Below are positions 7,551 through 16,324 of a stretch of 64,000 bases of DNA, piece after piece. The notes beneath the pieces are model-generated. The model was not told the DNA's origin and searched no databases. It saw only the letters and a list, made by a program, of their open reading frames with translations. A program made the position numbers and the translations under genes. Each line of letters begins with the position of its first letter. The stretch's first letter is position 1. The DNA is from CAYLUN01 sp964386865 (lineage in GTDB: Bacteria > Verrucomicrobiota > Kiritimatiellia > RFP12 > UBA1067), in NCBI GenBank assembly GCA_964386865.1, contig CAYLUN010000022.1, positions 1 to 64,000 on the forward strand. Reading direction: 5' to 3'.

Positions 7551-9071
7551 TTAAGAGTTTGGGGGGCGGTGGGTCGGGCCGCCGGACGTCTTCACGAGCT
7601 GGTCGAGGAAGGCGAGGGCGTGGCGGTCCGCTTCGACGCGTGCGGGATCGGCGGTGGGCTCGAGGGCGAGGCCGAGCTTGGCGAGGCGCGCGCCGCGGCC
7701 GAGCAGGCCGCTGCGGGCGAGCTCGATGAGGCGCGGGAAATCTTCGAAAGCGGAGAAGCTGCCCTGCGACACGCGGCAGGCCGCGTCGCCGGACGCGGCG
7801 AGGCCGCGCTGCCGCAGCCAGGTGTCGAGGGCCTGTAGGCGGGACTCTTCAAGCGACTGTGTGGGCTTGCCGTCGGCGCGCGGCTTATCGTCGAGCCAGA
7901 GCACGCTCTCCTCGCGGACGCGGTGGCGATCCCAGCGCGGCTGGGGCGGGAGGGCCTTCTCGTTCTCGTCCCAGAAGTGCATGTCGCCGATCAGGCGGGC
8001 GGGGGCTAGCAGGCCCAGCAGGAAGGCCGCGGGAACGGCGCCGGAGGGCAGGAGGGACACCTCGGACACGCGCGCCCGCAGGTCTTCGAGGCGGTGGCTG
8101 CGGCGCTCAAGCTCGCGCAGGTGGGTGTACAGCTTGCGCCACACTTGGAGCGCCGCGGTGTTGACGCGGTTGCAGAGCTGCTCGAGAGTGCCCTCGGCGG
8201 CGTAGAAGGCGGCGAGGCCCGCGAGGGTGCGCTCGGGGTGGGGCAGCCGCGTGCGCATCAGGTGCGAGGTCGCGCGGCTCTCTTCCTGCATGCGCTCGAG
8301 GCTGGCCTGCCAGCGGGCGGCCAGGCGAGCCTGGCGCAGCTTGCTGATTTCGGGCGTGATCTCGGTCCGCAGGGTGTGGATGCGGTTGAGGAACTGCTTG
8401 AGGAAGCGGTCGAGTTCGGCGAGGATCGTGCGTGCGGTCGGAACGTCGTAGCGGCTGGCCGCGAAGCCGAGGAGCCGCACGTTGAAGTCGCCGAGGGTCT
8501 GGCTCACGCTATCTGTGAGGGCGCCCATGCGCGAGAGGCGGTAGAAGACGCCGCGCGCAGTCTCGTAATCGAGGGTCTCCGCGCCGGACTTGTTGAAGAG
8601 GCGGACGGTCTCGCGCAGGGTGCCGATGAGTTCCGAGAGCAGGTCGCGCGTGTCGGTGTCGCTGGGCTCGAGGTCGTCGCGGCGCCGGGCTTCGAGCCAG
8701 AGCAGGAAGGCGGCCGCCTCGTCGGCGAGGCGGTAGCGGAACTTGCGGCGGCGGGTGTCCTTGTAGCCGCGCAGGCGCTCCTTCTCGAGGCGGTCGGTGA
8801 TGAGGTTCCAGAGCAGGAGCTGGCGGATGTCCTGATTAAAGGCATCGTGCGAATAGCCGGATTCGCCGCCGAGGTCGGCGCGCACGGCCGCGTAGAGGTC
8901 GTCGTGGAGCGGCTCCAGCTCGTGTTCACGGCGGTAAGCCAGCAAAGCTGCCAGAACCGTGACGTAGGCCGACGCGCGCTCAGAAAGAAGGAGGTTCCCC
9001 AGCTCCTTGTTGCGGTTCAGGAGGAGGTCAGCGGTCAGGGCCGTCGGAGAGGCTGTAGATTCGGAATGCAT
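7551..9071 (-). CDS. JetA-like kleisin subunit of a Wadjet-type condensin
   Basis: 506 residues from the ATG at 9071; the frame stays open to 9158 but that extension looks non-coding. Residues about 20-130 form a winged-helix pair with AYVTVLAALLAYRREHE and a YRL strand after a basic RRRKFRYRL stretch, as in JetA/DUF2397-type proteins. The centre is long helical and probably coiled coil, and the C-terminus forms a second folded part. This is the architecture of a bacterial MukF-like kleisin that bridges SMC heads. The next gene is its expected KITE partner. No SMC ATPase is encoded anywhere in the window, so the pair is an orphan locally. No good ribosome site is seen at the chosen start. Confidence 0.6.
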   Translation of the reverse strand: MHSESTASPTALTADLLLNRNKELGNLLLSERASAYVTVLAALLAYRREHELEPLHDDLYAAVRADLGGESGYSHDAFNQDIRQLLLWNLITDRLEKERLRGYKDTRRRKFRYRLADEAAAFLLWLEARRRDDLEPSDTDTRDLLSELIGTLRETVRLFNKSGAETLDYETARGVFYRLSRMGALTDSVSQTLGDFNVRLLGFAASRYDVPTARTILAELDRFLKQFLNRIHTLRTEITPEISKLRQARLAARWQASLERMQEESRATSHLMRTRLPHPERTLAGLAAFYAAEGTLEQLCNRVNTAALQVWRKLYTHLRELERRSHRLEDLRARVSEVSLLPSGAVPAAFLLGLLAPARLIGDMHFWDENEKALPPQPRWDRHRVREESVLWLDDKPRADGKPTQSLEESRLQALDTWLRQRGLAASGDAACRVSQGSFSAFEDFPRLIELARSGLLGRGARLAKLGLALEPTADPARVEADRHALAFLDQLVKTSGGPTHRPPNS

Positions 9072-9315
9072 CGGCAAGAAAAGGGTAGCAAATATGACGG
9101 TGAATATCCAGTCCAAGCGCCGGCCGGAGCAGGGAGACAGAATATATATGTGAAGCAAATCGGCTTGCGTGCGGTCTCATCAACATGCTACACGTAATGG
9201 ATGCGGAGCACAGATGTTATGTTCATGCCTCAACGCAGATCTTTGCAAGCATGGGCGGGGCTGCGACGGGGTCTACGCTGTTGAAGTTCAGGGACGAAGA
9301 AAGCGGGGGCGCGCA

Positions 9316-11313
9316 ATGAAACGAGAAATCATGGTTGGCCTGCTGGCGGCAGCTGCGCTCGGCGCGTGGGCCGCGCCGACAAGCGCGGGCTATCCGTTTG
9401 ACGGACAGACGGGGTTCTCCGTCAGCAATCTCACGGAGCGTATCAATGCCGGGGCCTTTACGGTTTCTGTCTGGGTTCGGCTCTCGGACGAGAAGCGTCC
9501 GCAGATGTTCCTGACGGCCGGCGCGCCCAATCAGGATTTCTCCCTGTACCTCTACAACGGGGCCGTCCGGATGCTGGTGGAGGGCGTGGAGGGTCAGTAC
9601 GGGTTTGCGGGTGCGAAGCCGCCCCAGCCCAACGTCTGGACGCACTACGCAGGCACCTACGACGGCAAGGAAGCCAAGGTCTATCGGAACGGCACGCTCG
9701 AAGGGCGGAAGGCCATCGCCCTGAAAAGGAGCACGTTCCGCGCGCCGCTGACGGTGGGCGTGGCGCTCGGCTCGGACGAGCGTGTCCTGAAGGGCAGCAT
9801 GACCGACATCCGCGTGTGGAACCGGGTGTTGGAGGCAACCGAAGTAAACGCCGTTTTCGGCGGCGAGGAGCGTCAAGGGCTCGACGAAGAACTGCTCAGT
9901 CGCTGGGACACGCACGCGACGGATACGGTCATCGAGAACCGCGTGGCGGGCGCGCCGTGCCTCGTGAAGATCCAGCCGACTCTGTCGACGATTCAGAACG
10001 TGAAAGCCGACGGGTTCCGGGGTATCTGGTACTTTAACCAGCCGATCGCAAGCGAGTACGTCTATAAGTACAGCGGCGGGCTCGGCACCTACTGCGCCAA
10101 CCATATCCCCTTCGCCTGGTACGCGCCAGAAGCGAGCAAGACCTTCTTCTGCTACGGCGGCACGGACACCAACAACAGCACGTTGCTGCACATGGTGTCG
10201 TACTACGACCACGCGACCGGCAAGGTGGCCAGGCCCACGCTTCTGCTCGACAAGAAGACGACCGACGCGCACGACAACCCGGTGCTCAACCTCGACGACA
10301 AGGGTTATGTCTGGATATTCTCCAGCAGCCACGGGCGCGGGCGGCCCTCGTACATCTCGCGCTCGTTGAAGCCGCACGACATCGACCAGTTCCAGCTCAT
10401 GTGGACGGGCAACTACTCGTATCCTCAGCCGATGTACTATCCGGGCCGGGGATTCCTCTTCGTTCACACCTGGTACGTGGCCGGCCGCGGCAACTACATG
10501 ATGACCAGCAACCCCGAAGGCACGGTCTGGAGCGAGCGCAAGCAGACGTCTTACTTCGAGGAGGGGCACTATCAGATCAGCGGCGTGTGGAAGAACCGGA
10601 AGACCGGCGTGGCCTTCAACATGCACCCGAAGGGCAAGGGCCTCAACTACCGCACGAACATCTACTACATGGAGTCGGACGACTTCGGTGCGACGTGGAA
10701 GACTGCGGCGGGCGAGTCGCTGGCGACGCCGCTCAGCGACAAGGCCAACCCCGCGCGCGTGCTGGAGTACCAGAGCAAAGGGCGCAACGTCTACCTGTCG
10801 GACATCCAGTTCGACTCCGCCGGCCATCCGGTCATCCTGTTCGTTCTGAGCAAGGGCTACGAGTCCGGGCCCGAGAACGGCCCGCGCGAGTGGTGCCTGG
10901 CGCGCTGGACGGGGACGGAGTGGCGCGAGCTGAACACCGGCATTGCCTCCGGCAGCAACTACGATGTGGGGCCAGTCTACATCGAAAGCGACACGGCGTG
11001 GCGGCTCATCGGCCCCACGCAGGCGGGGCCTCAGCCCTACAACCCCGGCGGCGAGATTGCGATGTGGCTTTCCGCTGACGCTGGCGCGACGTGGAAGATG
11101 GCGCGGCAGATGACGTCGGGCAGCGAGAGGAACCACACCTACGTGCGCCGCCCGGTGAACGCGCACCCGGACTTCTACGGCTTCTGGGCGGACGGGCACG
11201 GCCGCAAGCCCTCGGAGTCGCGCCTCTACTTCTGCAATCAGAGGGGCGACGTCTTCCGCCTGCCGCAGTCCATGGAGGGCGGCTTCGCCACGCCCGAGCC
11301 GGTTTTCCGGTAG
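9316..11313 (+). CDS. Secreted LamG-like plus BNR-repeat (BNR_4) protein, possible polysaccharide lyase
   Basis: 665 residues from the ATG at 9316, chosen because a signal peptide (MKREIMVGLLAAAALGAWA) begins there. Residues about 25-200 are a LamG/concanavalin-like carbohydrate-binding domain, with FTVSVWVR and DIRVWNRVL. The rest is a seven-bladed beta-propeller of the BNR_4 type, with blades carrying SxDxGxTW-like motifs (ESDDFGATWK, SADAGATWK). Family members include ulvan and rhamnogalacturonan-type lyases of PL24/PL25, so a role in algal or plant polysaccharide breakdown is plausible but unproven. Catalytic residues could not be assigned. Confidence 0.75.
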   Translation: MKREIMVGLLAAAALGAWAAPTSAGYPFDGQTGFSVSNLTERINAGAFTVSVWVRLSDEKRPQMFLTAGAPNQDFSLYLYNGAVRMLVEGVEGQYGFAGAKPPQPNVWTHYAGTYDGKEAKVYRNGTLEGRKAIALKRSTFRAPLTVGVALGSDERVLKGSMTDIRVWNRVLEATEVNAVFGGEERQGLDEELLSRWDTHATDTVIENRVAGAPCLVKIQPTLSTIQNVKADGFRGIWYFNQPIASEYVYKYSGGLGTYCANHIPFAWYAPEASKTFFCYGGTDTNNSTLLHMVSYYDHATGKVARPTLLLDKKTTDAHDNPVLNLDDKGYVWIFSSSHGRGRPSYISRSLKPHDIDQFQLMWTGNYSYPQPMYYPGRGFLFVHTWYVAGRGNYMMTSNPEGTVWSERKQTSYFEEGHYQISGVWKNRKTGVAFNMHPKGKGLNYRTNIYYMESDDFGATWKTAAGESLATPLSDKANPARVLEYQSKGRNVYLSDIQFDSAGHPVILFVLSKGYESGPENGPREWCLARWTGTEWRELNTGIASGSNYDVGPVYIESDTAWRLIGPTQAGPQPYNPGGEIAMWLSADAGATWKMARQMTSGSERNHTYVRRPVNAHPDFYGFWADGHGRKPSESRLYFCNQRGDVFRLPQSMEGGFATPEPVFR

Positions 11314-11320
11314 CGGGCGA

Positions 11321-12220
11321 TCACGGCTCGCGGCCGGGGAAGTCGAGCTCCTTTAGGCGCGTCAGCGGGTCGGTGACGGCCCGGAGCGCGCCCGGCCCCG
11401 AACGGCGCTGGGCGGCGGCAAGTTCGGCTCGGAGGCTGGGCAAGGCGTCGACGAACGAAGGAGGGATGTCTTTGTCGACCAGCGCGAGGTAGGCGGCGCC
11501 CGCGTGCAGGCGCAGCAGGGTGGCGTCGGCGCCCATGGTTCGGATCATGGCTGTGGCGGCCTCCGCGCCGAAGCCGTCGCAGTAGGCGTCGAGGCGCGTG
11601 CGCAGCTCCGGGGCGGCGCCGAGCGTCCGCGAAACGGCTTGGGCGATCGTCTGCTGTCGCACGCAGGCCCAGAGGCCGAGCACGAATGCGCCCGTGTGCA
11701 GCCGGGGGTTCTCGACGTAGTCGATGCGGTGAAAACCCTTGTAGGTCTCGACAAGCTCGCCGTATGCGCGGTAGAGCCCGAGCGTGTTCGTCCACGCCGC
11801 AGCGAGCGCGGCGGCATTCTGGGCGGAGCACAGCTCGTCCAGCCGGGCGGGCGCCTGTGTGCGAAGCTCGGCGAGCCGCGCGAAATCGGCCTCAATGTGG
11901 GCGGCGAGGCGGTCGGGCGGCAGCTCGGCCAGGGCGATCCGGCCGGGCGGAGCGAGGACGAGCCAGACGCGCAGGGCGACGGCGAGCAGGAGCGCGACGG
12001 AGGCGTAGGGCGCGTAGACGAGCAGCGCGTTCCGCAGAAAGGTGCGCTCGTGGCGCGTGTGGTGCAGGCTGTAGCCGGCCAGGCCCAGCAGGATCGCCGC
12101 CGCCAGCAGGAGCAGCGTCGCCGCGGCGCGGGCTTTCGGGCCGCCGAGGGTGGTGCCGACCGTCGCGCCGGCGGCGGCAAGGGCGAGCCCGGCGAGGAAG
12201 CGTTTGCGGTAGGTGATCAT
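11321..12220 (-). CDS. Hypothetical membrane protein coupled to a CDP-alcohol phosphatidyltransferase
   Basis: 299 residues. Its ATG overlaps the stop of the preceding phosphatidyltransferase gene in an ATGA arrangement, so translation is coupled. Three hydrophobic segments occupy about residues 8-28, 33-52 and 66-92, followed by a soluble helical domain of some 200 residues rich in Ala, Leu and Arg with no motif I recognise. The coupling suggests a joint role with the lipid or polyol-phosphate transferase. It ends just before the stop of the convergent BNR gene. Confidence 0.7.
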   Translation of the reverse strand: MITYRKRFLAGLALAAAGATVGTTLGGPKARAAATLLLLAAAILLGLAGYSLHHTRHERTFLRNALLVYAPYASVALLLAVALRVWLVLAPPGRIALAELPPDRLAAHIEADFARLAELRTQAPARLDELCSAQNAAALAAAWTNTLGLYRAYGELVETYKGFHRIDYVENPRLHTGAFVLGLWACVRQQTIAQAVSRTLGAAPELRTRLDAYCDGFGAEAATAMIRTMGADATLLRLHAGAAYLALVDKDIPPSFVDALPSLRAELAAAQRRSGPGALRAVTDPLTRLKELDFPGREP

Positions 12221-12885
12221 GGCTTGGGAGGGGGATTGCTCTTGTTCTGCATGTCGATCCGCCAAAGCTCCCGGCCGGTGCGGTAGACGGTGACGAACAG
12301 GCCGAAGGCCGAGAAGGCGAGCACGTAGGGCAGGGCGTTGACGAGGTGGGTTTTGCCGCAGCAGATGAGCAGCGTGTTGACGGCGATGAAGACGAGCCGG
12401 ATCTCGGTCGGGCCGATGCCCATGTACGCGATCTGGAACTTGTTGGTGCAAGCGAAGGAGAGAAACGAGTTGACCATGTAGCCGGAGAACATGGCCATGA
12501 TGAAAAACAGCTCGGTTCGGTACTGCTGCGGCAGGAGAACCGCGTAGCCGATGAGGATGGCGCAGAGGAAGGCGAAGTCGAGGAAGTGGTCCATGTAATA
12601 GCCCCACTTGACGAGGCCGGTGTTGCGCTGTCGGCCGATCGCGCCGTCCAAGAGGTCGGTGATGTACTGTAGCACGATCATCAGCGAGACGGCCCAGAGC
12701 CAGTCGATGCGGGCGCGCGCCAGAAGGCTGAAGAAGGGGATCAGCGCGGCCCAGAAGACCGTCATGAGCGTGAGGTGGTAAGTCTCGATGTGGCGTGGGA
12801 CCCACGGCAGAAGGCGGCTCTTCAGCCACTCTTCCGGGGCGTGGAGGATCGATTGACCGAACTTGACGTCGCCTTTGAAAGCCAT
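12217..12885 (-). CDS. CDP-alcohol phosphatidyltransferase family membrane enzyme
   Basis: 222 residues from the ATG at 12885 (AGAGG eight bases upstream). The family motif D-x2-D-G-x2-A-R-x8-G-x3-D-x3-D is present as Asp77, Asp80, Gly81, Arg85, Gly95, Asp99 and Asp103, with Gly84 in place of the usual Ala. Several transmembrane helices surround it. These enzymes transfer a phospho-alcohol from a CDP-activated donor to an acceptor in phospholipid or phospho-inositol synthesis. The acceptor is unknown. The coupled downstream gene and the divergent glycosyltransferases suggest envelope lipid or glycan building. Confidence 0.88.
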   Translation of the reverse strand: MAFKGDVKFGQSILHAPEEWLKSRLLPWVPRHIETYHLTLMTVFWAALIPFFSLLARARIDWLWAVSLMIVLQYITDLLDGAIGRQRNTGLVKWGYYMDHFLDFAFLCAILIGYAVLLPQQYRTELFFIMAMFSGYMVNSFLSFACTNKFQIAYMGIGPTEIRLVFIAVNTLLICCGKTHLVNALPYVLAFSAFGLFVTVYRTGRELWRIDMQNKSNPPPKP

Positions 12886-13178
12886 AGCCGAAACCTCTGC
12901 GCTGCGCCGAACGTGATTGAGTAACCGATGCGTGATCAACATAACAGATTGGCGAAGCGGGGGGAAAGGGCAAACGGCGAATTTCACCGCTCCGCGGCGG
13001 CGGGCAGGATCGCGTCGCCGGCATGCGGCTTTCAAATCTGTAATGGATGCGCAATCAGGCTGTAATCCCCGGCGCGTATACTCTCAGCCCAGAAAGACAG
13101 GACGAATCCGCTTATCCGGGCGGGGCGATCAGTCTCAGCGGCCGTGCGGACGCGGACGCGCGGGGGAAGGAAGCGGGC
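12886..13178. other. Divergent intergenic region, 293 bp
   Basis: It separates the leftward phosphatidyltransferase from the rightward glycosyltransferase. A -10-like TATACT lies at 13077-13082 on the plus strand without a convincing -35 partner. Both flanking reading frames stay open into it but lack ribosome sites there. No RNA gene or strong hairpin was seen. Confidence 0.4.
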
Positions 13179-13970
13179 ATGCTGGCAAGCCTATCGATTA
13201 TCGTTCCGGCTTACAACGAGGCGCGGCGAATTGGCGCCACGTTGTCTTCGTTGGAAACATACTGTAGGCGCGCCTCTAAGAGGGGGGTCTCGTGCGAGGT
13301 GATCGTCGTGTGCGACGGCTGCCAGGACGAGACGGAGCGCGTGGTTTTGGCCTTCGCATCGCGCCTCCCGCTGCGCGTGATCGCCTACGCGGTGAACCGG
13401 GGCAAAGGCTACGCCGTGCGGCGGGGCGTCGCGGCGAGCATGGGCGATGTGGTCGTGTTCATGGACGCGGACGGCTCCACGCCAGTTGACGAGGTGGATC
13501 GCCTTGCGGTGCCCATCCAGCACGCGCTGGCGGATATTGTGGTCGGATCAAGGCGCGCGGCGGACGCGCGGGTTGAAGTCGCCCAGACGCTCAGCCGGCG
13601 CGTGCTGAGCTGGGTTTTTGCTTGGCACACGCGCGCGCTGCTGGGGCTTCGGGTTCGCGATACCCAGTGCGGCTTTAAGGTGTTCCGGGGTGGGGTGGCG
13701 CGCGAGCTGTTCGGACGGCTGCGGTGCGATCGCTTCGCCTTCGACCTCGAGCTACTTGTGCTGGCCCGCGAGCGCAGGTTCCACGTGCTGGAGTGCGGCG
13801 TTGCGTGGCGCGAGGTTGCCGGCTCGACGGTGCATCCGGTGCGGGACGGGGTCAAAATGCTCGCCGCGGCCTGGCAGTTCCGCTTCCGGCGCGGGCCGCA
13901 GCCGCAGCGGGCCGGGGGCGCGTGGGCGCAACCGCAGCTGGTGCCGGTCCCCAGTTTGCGTGAGGGATGA
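13179..13970 (+). CDS. Family 2 glycosyltransferase, dolichyl/polyprenyl-phosphate sugar synthase type
   Basis: 263 residues from the ATG at 13179 with GGAAGGAAG upstream. The GT-A fold is clear: SIIVPAYNEARRI at the start, VVCDGCQDET, then the metal-binding DAD at 96-98 within MDADGST, and GFKVFRG and FDLELL later. This is the pattern of the ALG5/DPM1-like branch, which transfers glucose or mannose from a nucleotide sugar to a polyprenyl phosphate on the cytoplasmic face. The next gene, four bases away, is an ArnT/PMT-type enzyme that would use such a lipid-linked sugar, so the pair forms one pathway. Confidence 0.9.
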   Translation: MLASLSIIVPAYNEARRIGATLSSLETYCRRASKRGVSCEVIVVCDGCQDETERVVLAFASRLPLRVIAYAVNRGKGYAVRRGVAASMGDVVVFMDADGSTPVDEVDRLAVPIQHALADIVVGSRRAADARVEVAQTLSRRVLSWVFAWHTRALLGLRVRDTQCGFKVFRGGVARELFGRLRCDRFAFDLELLVLARERRFHVLECGVAWREVAGSTVHPVRDGVKMLAAAWQFRFRRGPQPQRAGGAWAQPQLVPVPSLREG

Positions 13971-13974
13971 CCGG

Positions 13975-15441
13975 ATGAACGTGCTGGACATGTTGTCGCG
14001 GTGGGCGGCCGCACTGCTATTTCTGGCCGTGTTTGCGCGAGCCGTCGCTATGGCGCTTCTGCCGCTTACCGACCCGACGGAAGGGCGCTACGCGCAAGTC
14101 TCGCAGGAGATGGCGCTCAGCGGCGACTGGGTGACGCCGCGCGTGTGGATGAACGAAGCGCACCTGCCGTTTCTCGGCAAGCCCCCAATCTTTTTCTGGG
14201 CGGCGGCGGGCGCGATGAAGCTCTGCGGCGTGAGTGCGTTCGCGGCGCGCCTGCCAAGCCTTCTTTCGGCCCTGGCCCTGCTGGGCCTCCTGTATGTGGT
14301 GCTTGAGCGCACTGTCTCACGGGGGGCGGGTTTGATCGGCGTACTCGTCGCGGCCACGAGCGGGTTCTTCTTCGCCGTCGCCGGCAGCGTCGCCGTCGAC
14401 ATGGTGTTGAGCGCCTGCGTCGGAGGGAGCCTGCTCGCGTACTTCGCGTTTCTGTCGGAGCCCAGCCCAACGGCGCGCGGACGATGGAGCCTGCTGGTCT
14501 TCTTCCTGCTGGCGCTTGGGTTCTTGGCCAAGGGCCCCGTGGCGCTGGTGCTGTTTGGGCTGCCGGTTCTGGTCTGGACGATTCGCTGGCGCGCCTGGTC
14601 GACGCTGTGCGGGCACCGGTGGCTCGCCGGCGCGCTCCTGTTCCTGCTTGTGGCCGCCCCGTGGTACATCCTGTGCGAGCTGCGCAACCCCGGCTTCCTC
14701 AGCTATTTTTTCATCAACGAGAATTTCTTGCGCTTCGTCACGCATGACTACGGCGACGCATACGGGACTGGCCACCTGTATCCGCGCGGGACCGCGGTGC
14801 TGATGCTGCTGGCTGCGACGGCGCCCTGGAGCCTGTTCGCGCTCTGGCGGGCCTTCCGCGATAAGCTGTTCTCGCCCGTGCGGCGCGGCTCGGACAAGAT
14901 GGCGAGCTTCCTGTTCATCGGCTTCGCGGCCGGCACGCTCTTCTGGTGTCTGGCCAGGCAGTTGCTGATCACCTACCTGCTGCCGATGGTTCCCGTGCTG
15001 GCGGCGTGGCTGGTTTGGGTGACGCGCGACAGGCCGGCCATGTGGCAGCGGATGAGGCAGGCGGCGGCGGTCATGCTTGTGGCGATGGCGGTCGGCGCGG
15101 CCGGATGCTGCTTTTTCCTCAAGGACGTCAAGACCGCGCGAGGCGTTGTGGCGCTGGCCAAGGAGTATGCCGCAGCGCAGGCGTTCAAGGGGCCGCTCCT
15201 TTTCGAGCGGCGCACGCCCTACAGTGCGCTTTTTTATGCGCGGGGCTGGGTCGTGCCGCATCCGAAGGAGGAGCTAAGCGAGAGCCTCTCTCGGCTGCAC
15301 GACGCGACCTCCGTTCTCGTCGCGCTGCAGGAGAAGCAGAAGGCGAGACTGGACGGGCTGCCGCGCGGGAGCGTCGAGCGGCTGGCCGTATCCGGCGGGT
15401 GGCTTCTGGTGAAGGTGTCACTGCCTCTCGCCCGTCAGTGA
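13975..15441 (+). CDS. ArnT/PMT-like membrane glycosyltransferase
   Basis: 488 residues from the ATG at 13975, four bases after the GT2 stop, so cotranscribed. About eleven hydrophobic segments are followed by a soluble tail (about 390-488). The first periplasmic loop holds LTDPTEGRYA with Asp33 and Glu36, the catalytic acidic motif of the GT83 ArnT family, and the GKPP segment (68-71) that follows it. Such enzymes transfer a sugar from a polyprenyl-phosphate carrier to lipid A, protein or another acceptor outside the membrane. The acceptor is not known here. Confidence 0.9.
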   Translation: MNVLDMLSRWAAALLFLAVFARAVAMALLPLTDPTEGRYAQVSQEMALSGDWVTPRVWMNEAHLPFLGKPPIFFWAAAGAMKLCGVSAFAARLPSLLSALALLGLLYVVLERTVSRGAGLIGVLVAATSGFFFAVAGSVAVDMVLSACVGGSLLAYFAFLSEPSPTARGRWSLLVFFLLALGFLAKGPVALVLFGLPVLVWTIRWRAWSTLCGHRWLAGALLFLLVAAPWYILCELRNPGFLSYFFINENFLRFVTHDYGDAYGTGHLYPRGTAVLMLLAATAPWSLFALWRAFRDKLFSPVRRGSDKMASFLFIGFAAGTLFWCLARQLLITYLLPMVPVLAAWLVWVTRDRPAMWQRMRQAAAVMLVAMAVGAAGCCFFLKDVKTARGVVALAKEYAAAQAFKGPLLFERRTPYSALFYARGWVVPHPKEELSESLSRLHDATSVLVALQEKQKARLDGLPRGSVERLAVSGGWLLVKVSLPLARQ

Positions 15442-15486
15442 GGCTGCGGCACGCGTGACGCTATCCGAGCGGGCTGGCTTTTCACT

Positions 15487-16194
15487 ATGCGTATATTGGT
15501 CATCGACGACGAAGAGCGAATCTCGTCCTATCTCAGGCGCGGGCTCCAGCAGGACGGTCATGTCGTGGACGCTGTGGGTTTAGGCCGCGACGGAATCGTC
15601 CTGGTTGCGAGGGGCGGCTACGATCTGGTGATCCTCGACCTGATGCTGCCGGACATCAGCGGATTCGAGGTGCTGAAGAAGGTTAAGTCCGAGACGAAGG
15701 CCCCCCCCGTGATTATCCTGAGCGCCAAGGCGTCGGTCGACAACCGGGTCAGGGGGCTCGACCTGGGCGCCGACGACTACATGACCAAGCCGTTTTCCTT
15801 TTCGGAGCTGCGCGTGAGGATCCGCGCGATCATGCGGAGAGTCAGCCCTGAGGCGATTGCGCCGGCTCAGGCGGCAACGGTTCAGGTGGCGTGCTGGGTG
15901 GTCGACCGGATCAAGCGTCAGGTGCGCCGCGGCGCGGAGGTTGTGGAACTGACGCCGCGGGAGTTTACGCTGCTGGAGTACTTTATCCAGAACCGGGGTT
16001 TTCCGATCACGAAGCGTCTGATCTTCGAGCACGTCTGGAACTGCAGCGCCGACCCGCAGACCAACGTCGTCGACGTGCTGGTTTGCCGGTTGCGCGACAA
16101 GTTGGCGGCGGGCGCCGCGCAGCCCCTGATTCGCACGGTGCGCGGGATCGGCTACGTGCTGGACGAGGGCGGGGACGGGGCAGAAGCCGTGTAG
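15487..16194 (+). CDS. OmpR/PhoB-family response regulator, no kinase beside it
   Basis: 235 residues. The receiver domain has the acidic pair Asp7/Asp8, the phospho-acceptor Asp51 in ILDLMLPD, Ser79 and Lys101 in MTKPFS. The C-terminal winged helix (about 135-230) carries LTPREFTLLEYF and the VDVLVCRLRDKL recognition region. It is a complete DNA-binding regulator. The usual partner histidine kinase gene is absent on both sides, so it is an orphan or is served by a kinase elsewhere. No clear ribosome site precedes the ATG. Confidence 0.92.
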   Translation: MRILVIDDEERISSYLRRGLQQDGHVVDAVGLGRDGIVLVARGGYDLVILDLMLPDISGFEVLKKVKSETKAPPVIILSAKASVDNRVRGLDLGADDYMTKPFSFSELRVRIRAIMRRVSPEAIAPAQAATVQVACWVVDRIKRQVRRGAEVVELTPREFTLLEYFIQNRGFPITKRLIFEHVWNCSADPQTNVVDVLVCRLRDKLAAGAAQPLIRTVRGIGYVLDEGGDGAEAV

Positions 16195-16228
16195 TCCCCC
16201 CGCTGCTGGCGCTTGGCTTGGGCTGGGC

Positions 16229-16258
16229 TTGTGCCGCACGGGCGCCTGTTGATACACT
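16229..16258 (+). promoter_or_regulatory. Possible promoter of the HzsA-like gene
   Basis: TTGTGC (16229-16234) and TACACT (16253-16258) are 18 bases apart, about 66 bases before the start codon. Moderate matches only. Confidence 0.35.
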
Positions 16259-16324
16259 ACAGCGCACGAGGAACGAACGGTATGCGGACGGCTCAGACTT
16301 CGTTGCTGAACCGGGAAGGGAGTG

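Noticed and set aside
6854..9071. A complete Wadjet defence system
   Set aside because: No SMC ATPase or TOPRIM nuclease gene lies in the window; only JetA-like and JetB-like subunits are present, so no active system can be claimed.
9223..11199. 658-codon minus-strand frame opposite the LamG/BNR gene
   Set aside because: Antisense shadow: composition is Arg/Val/His rich without domains, while the plus strand has a signal peptide and propeller motifs.
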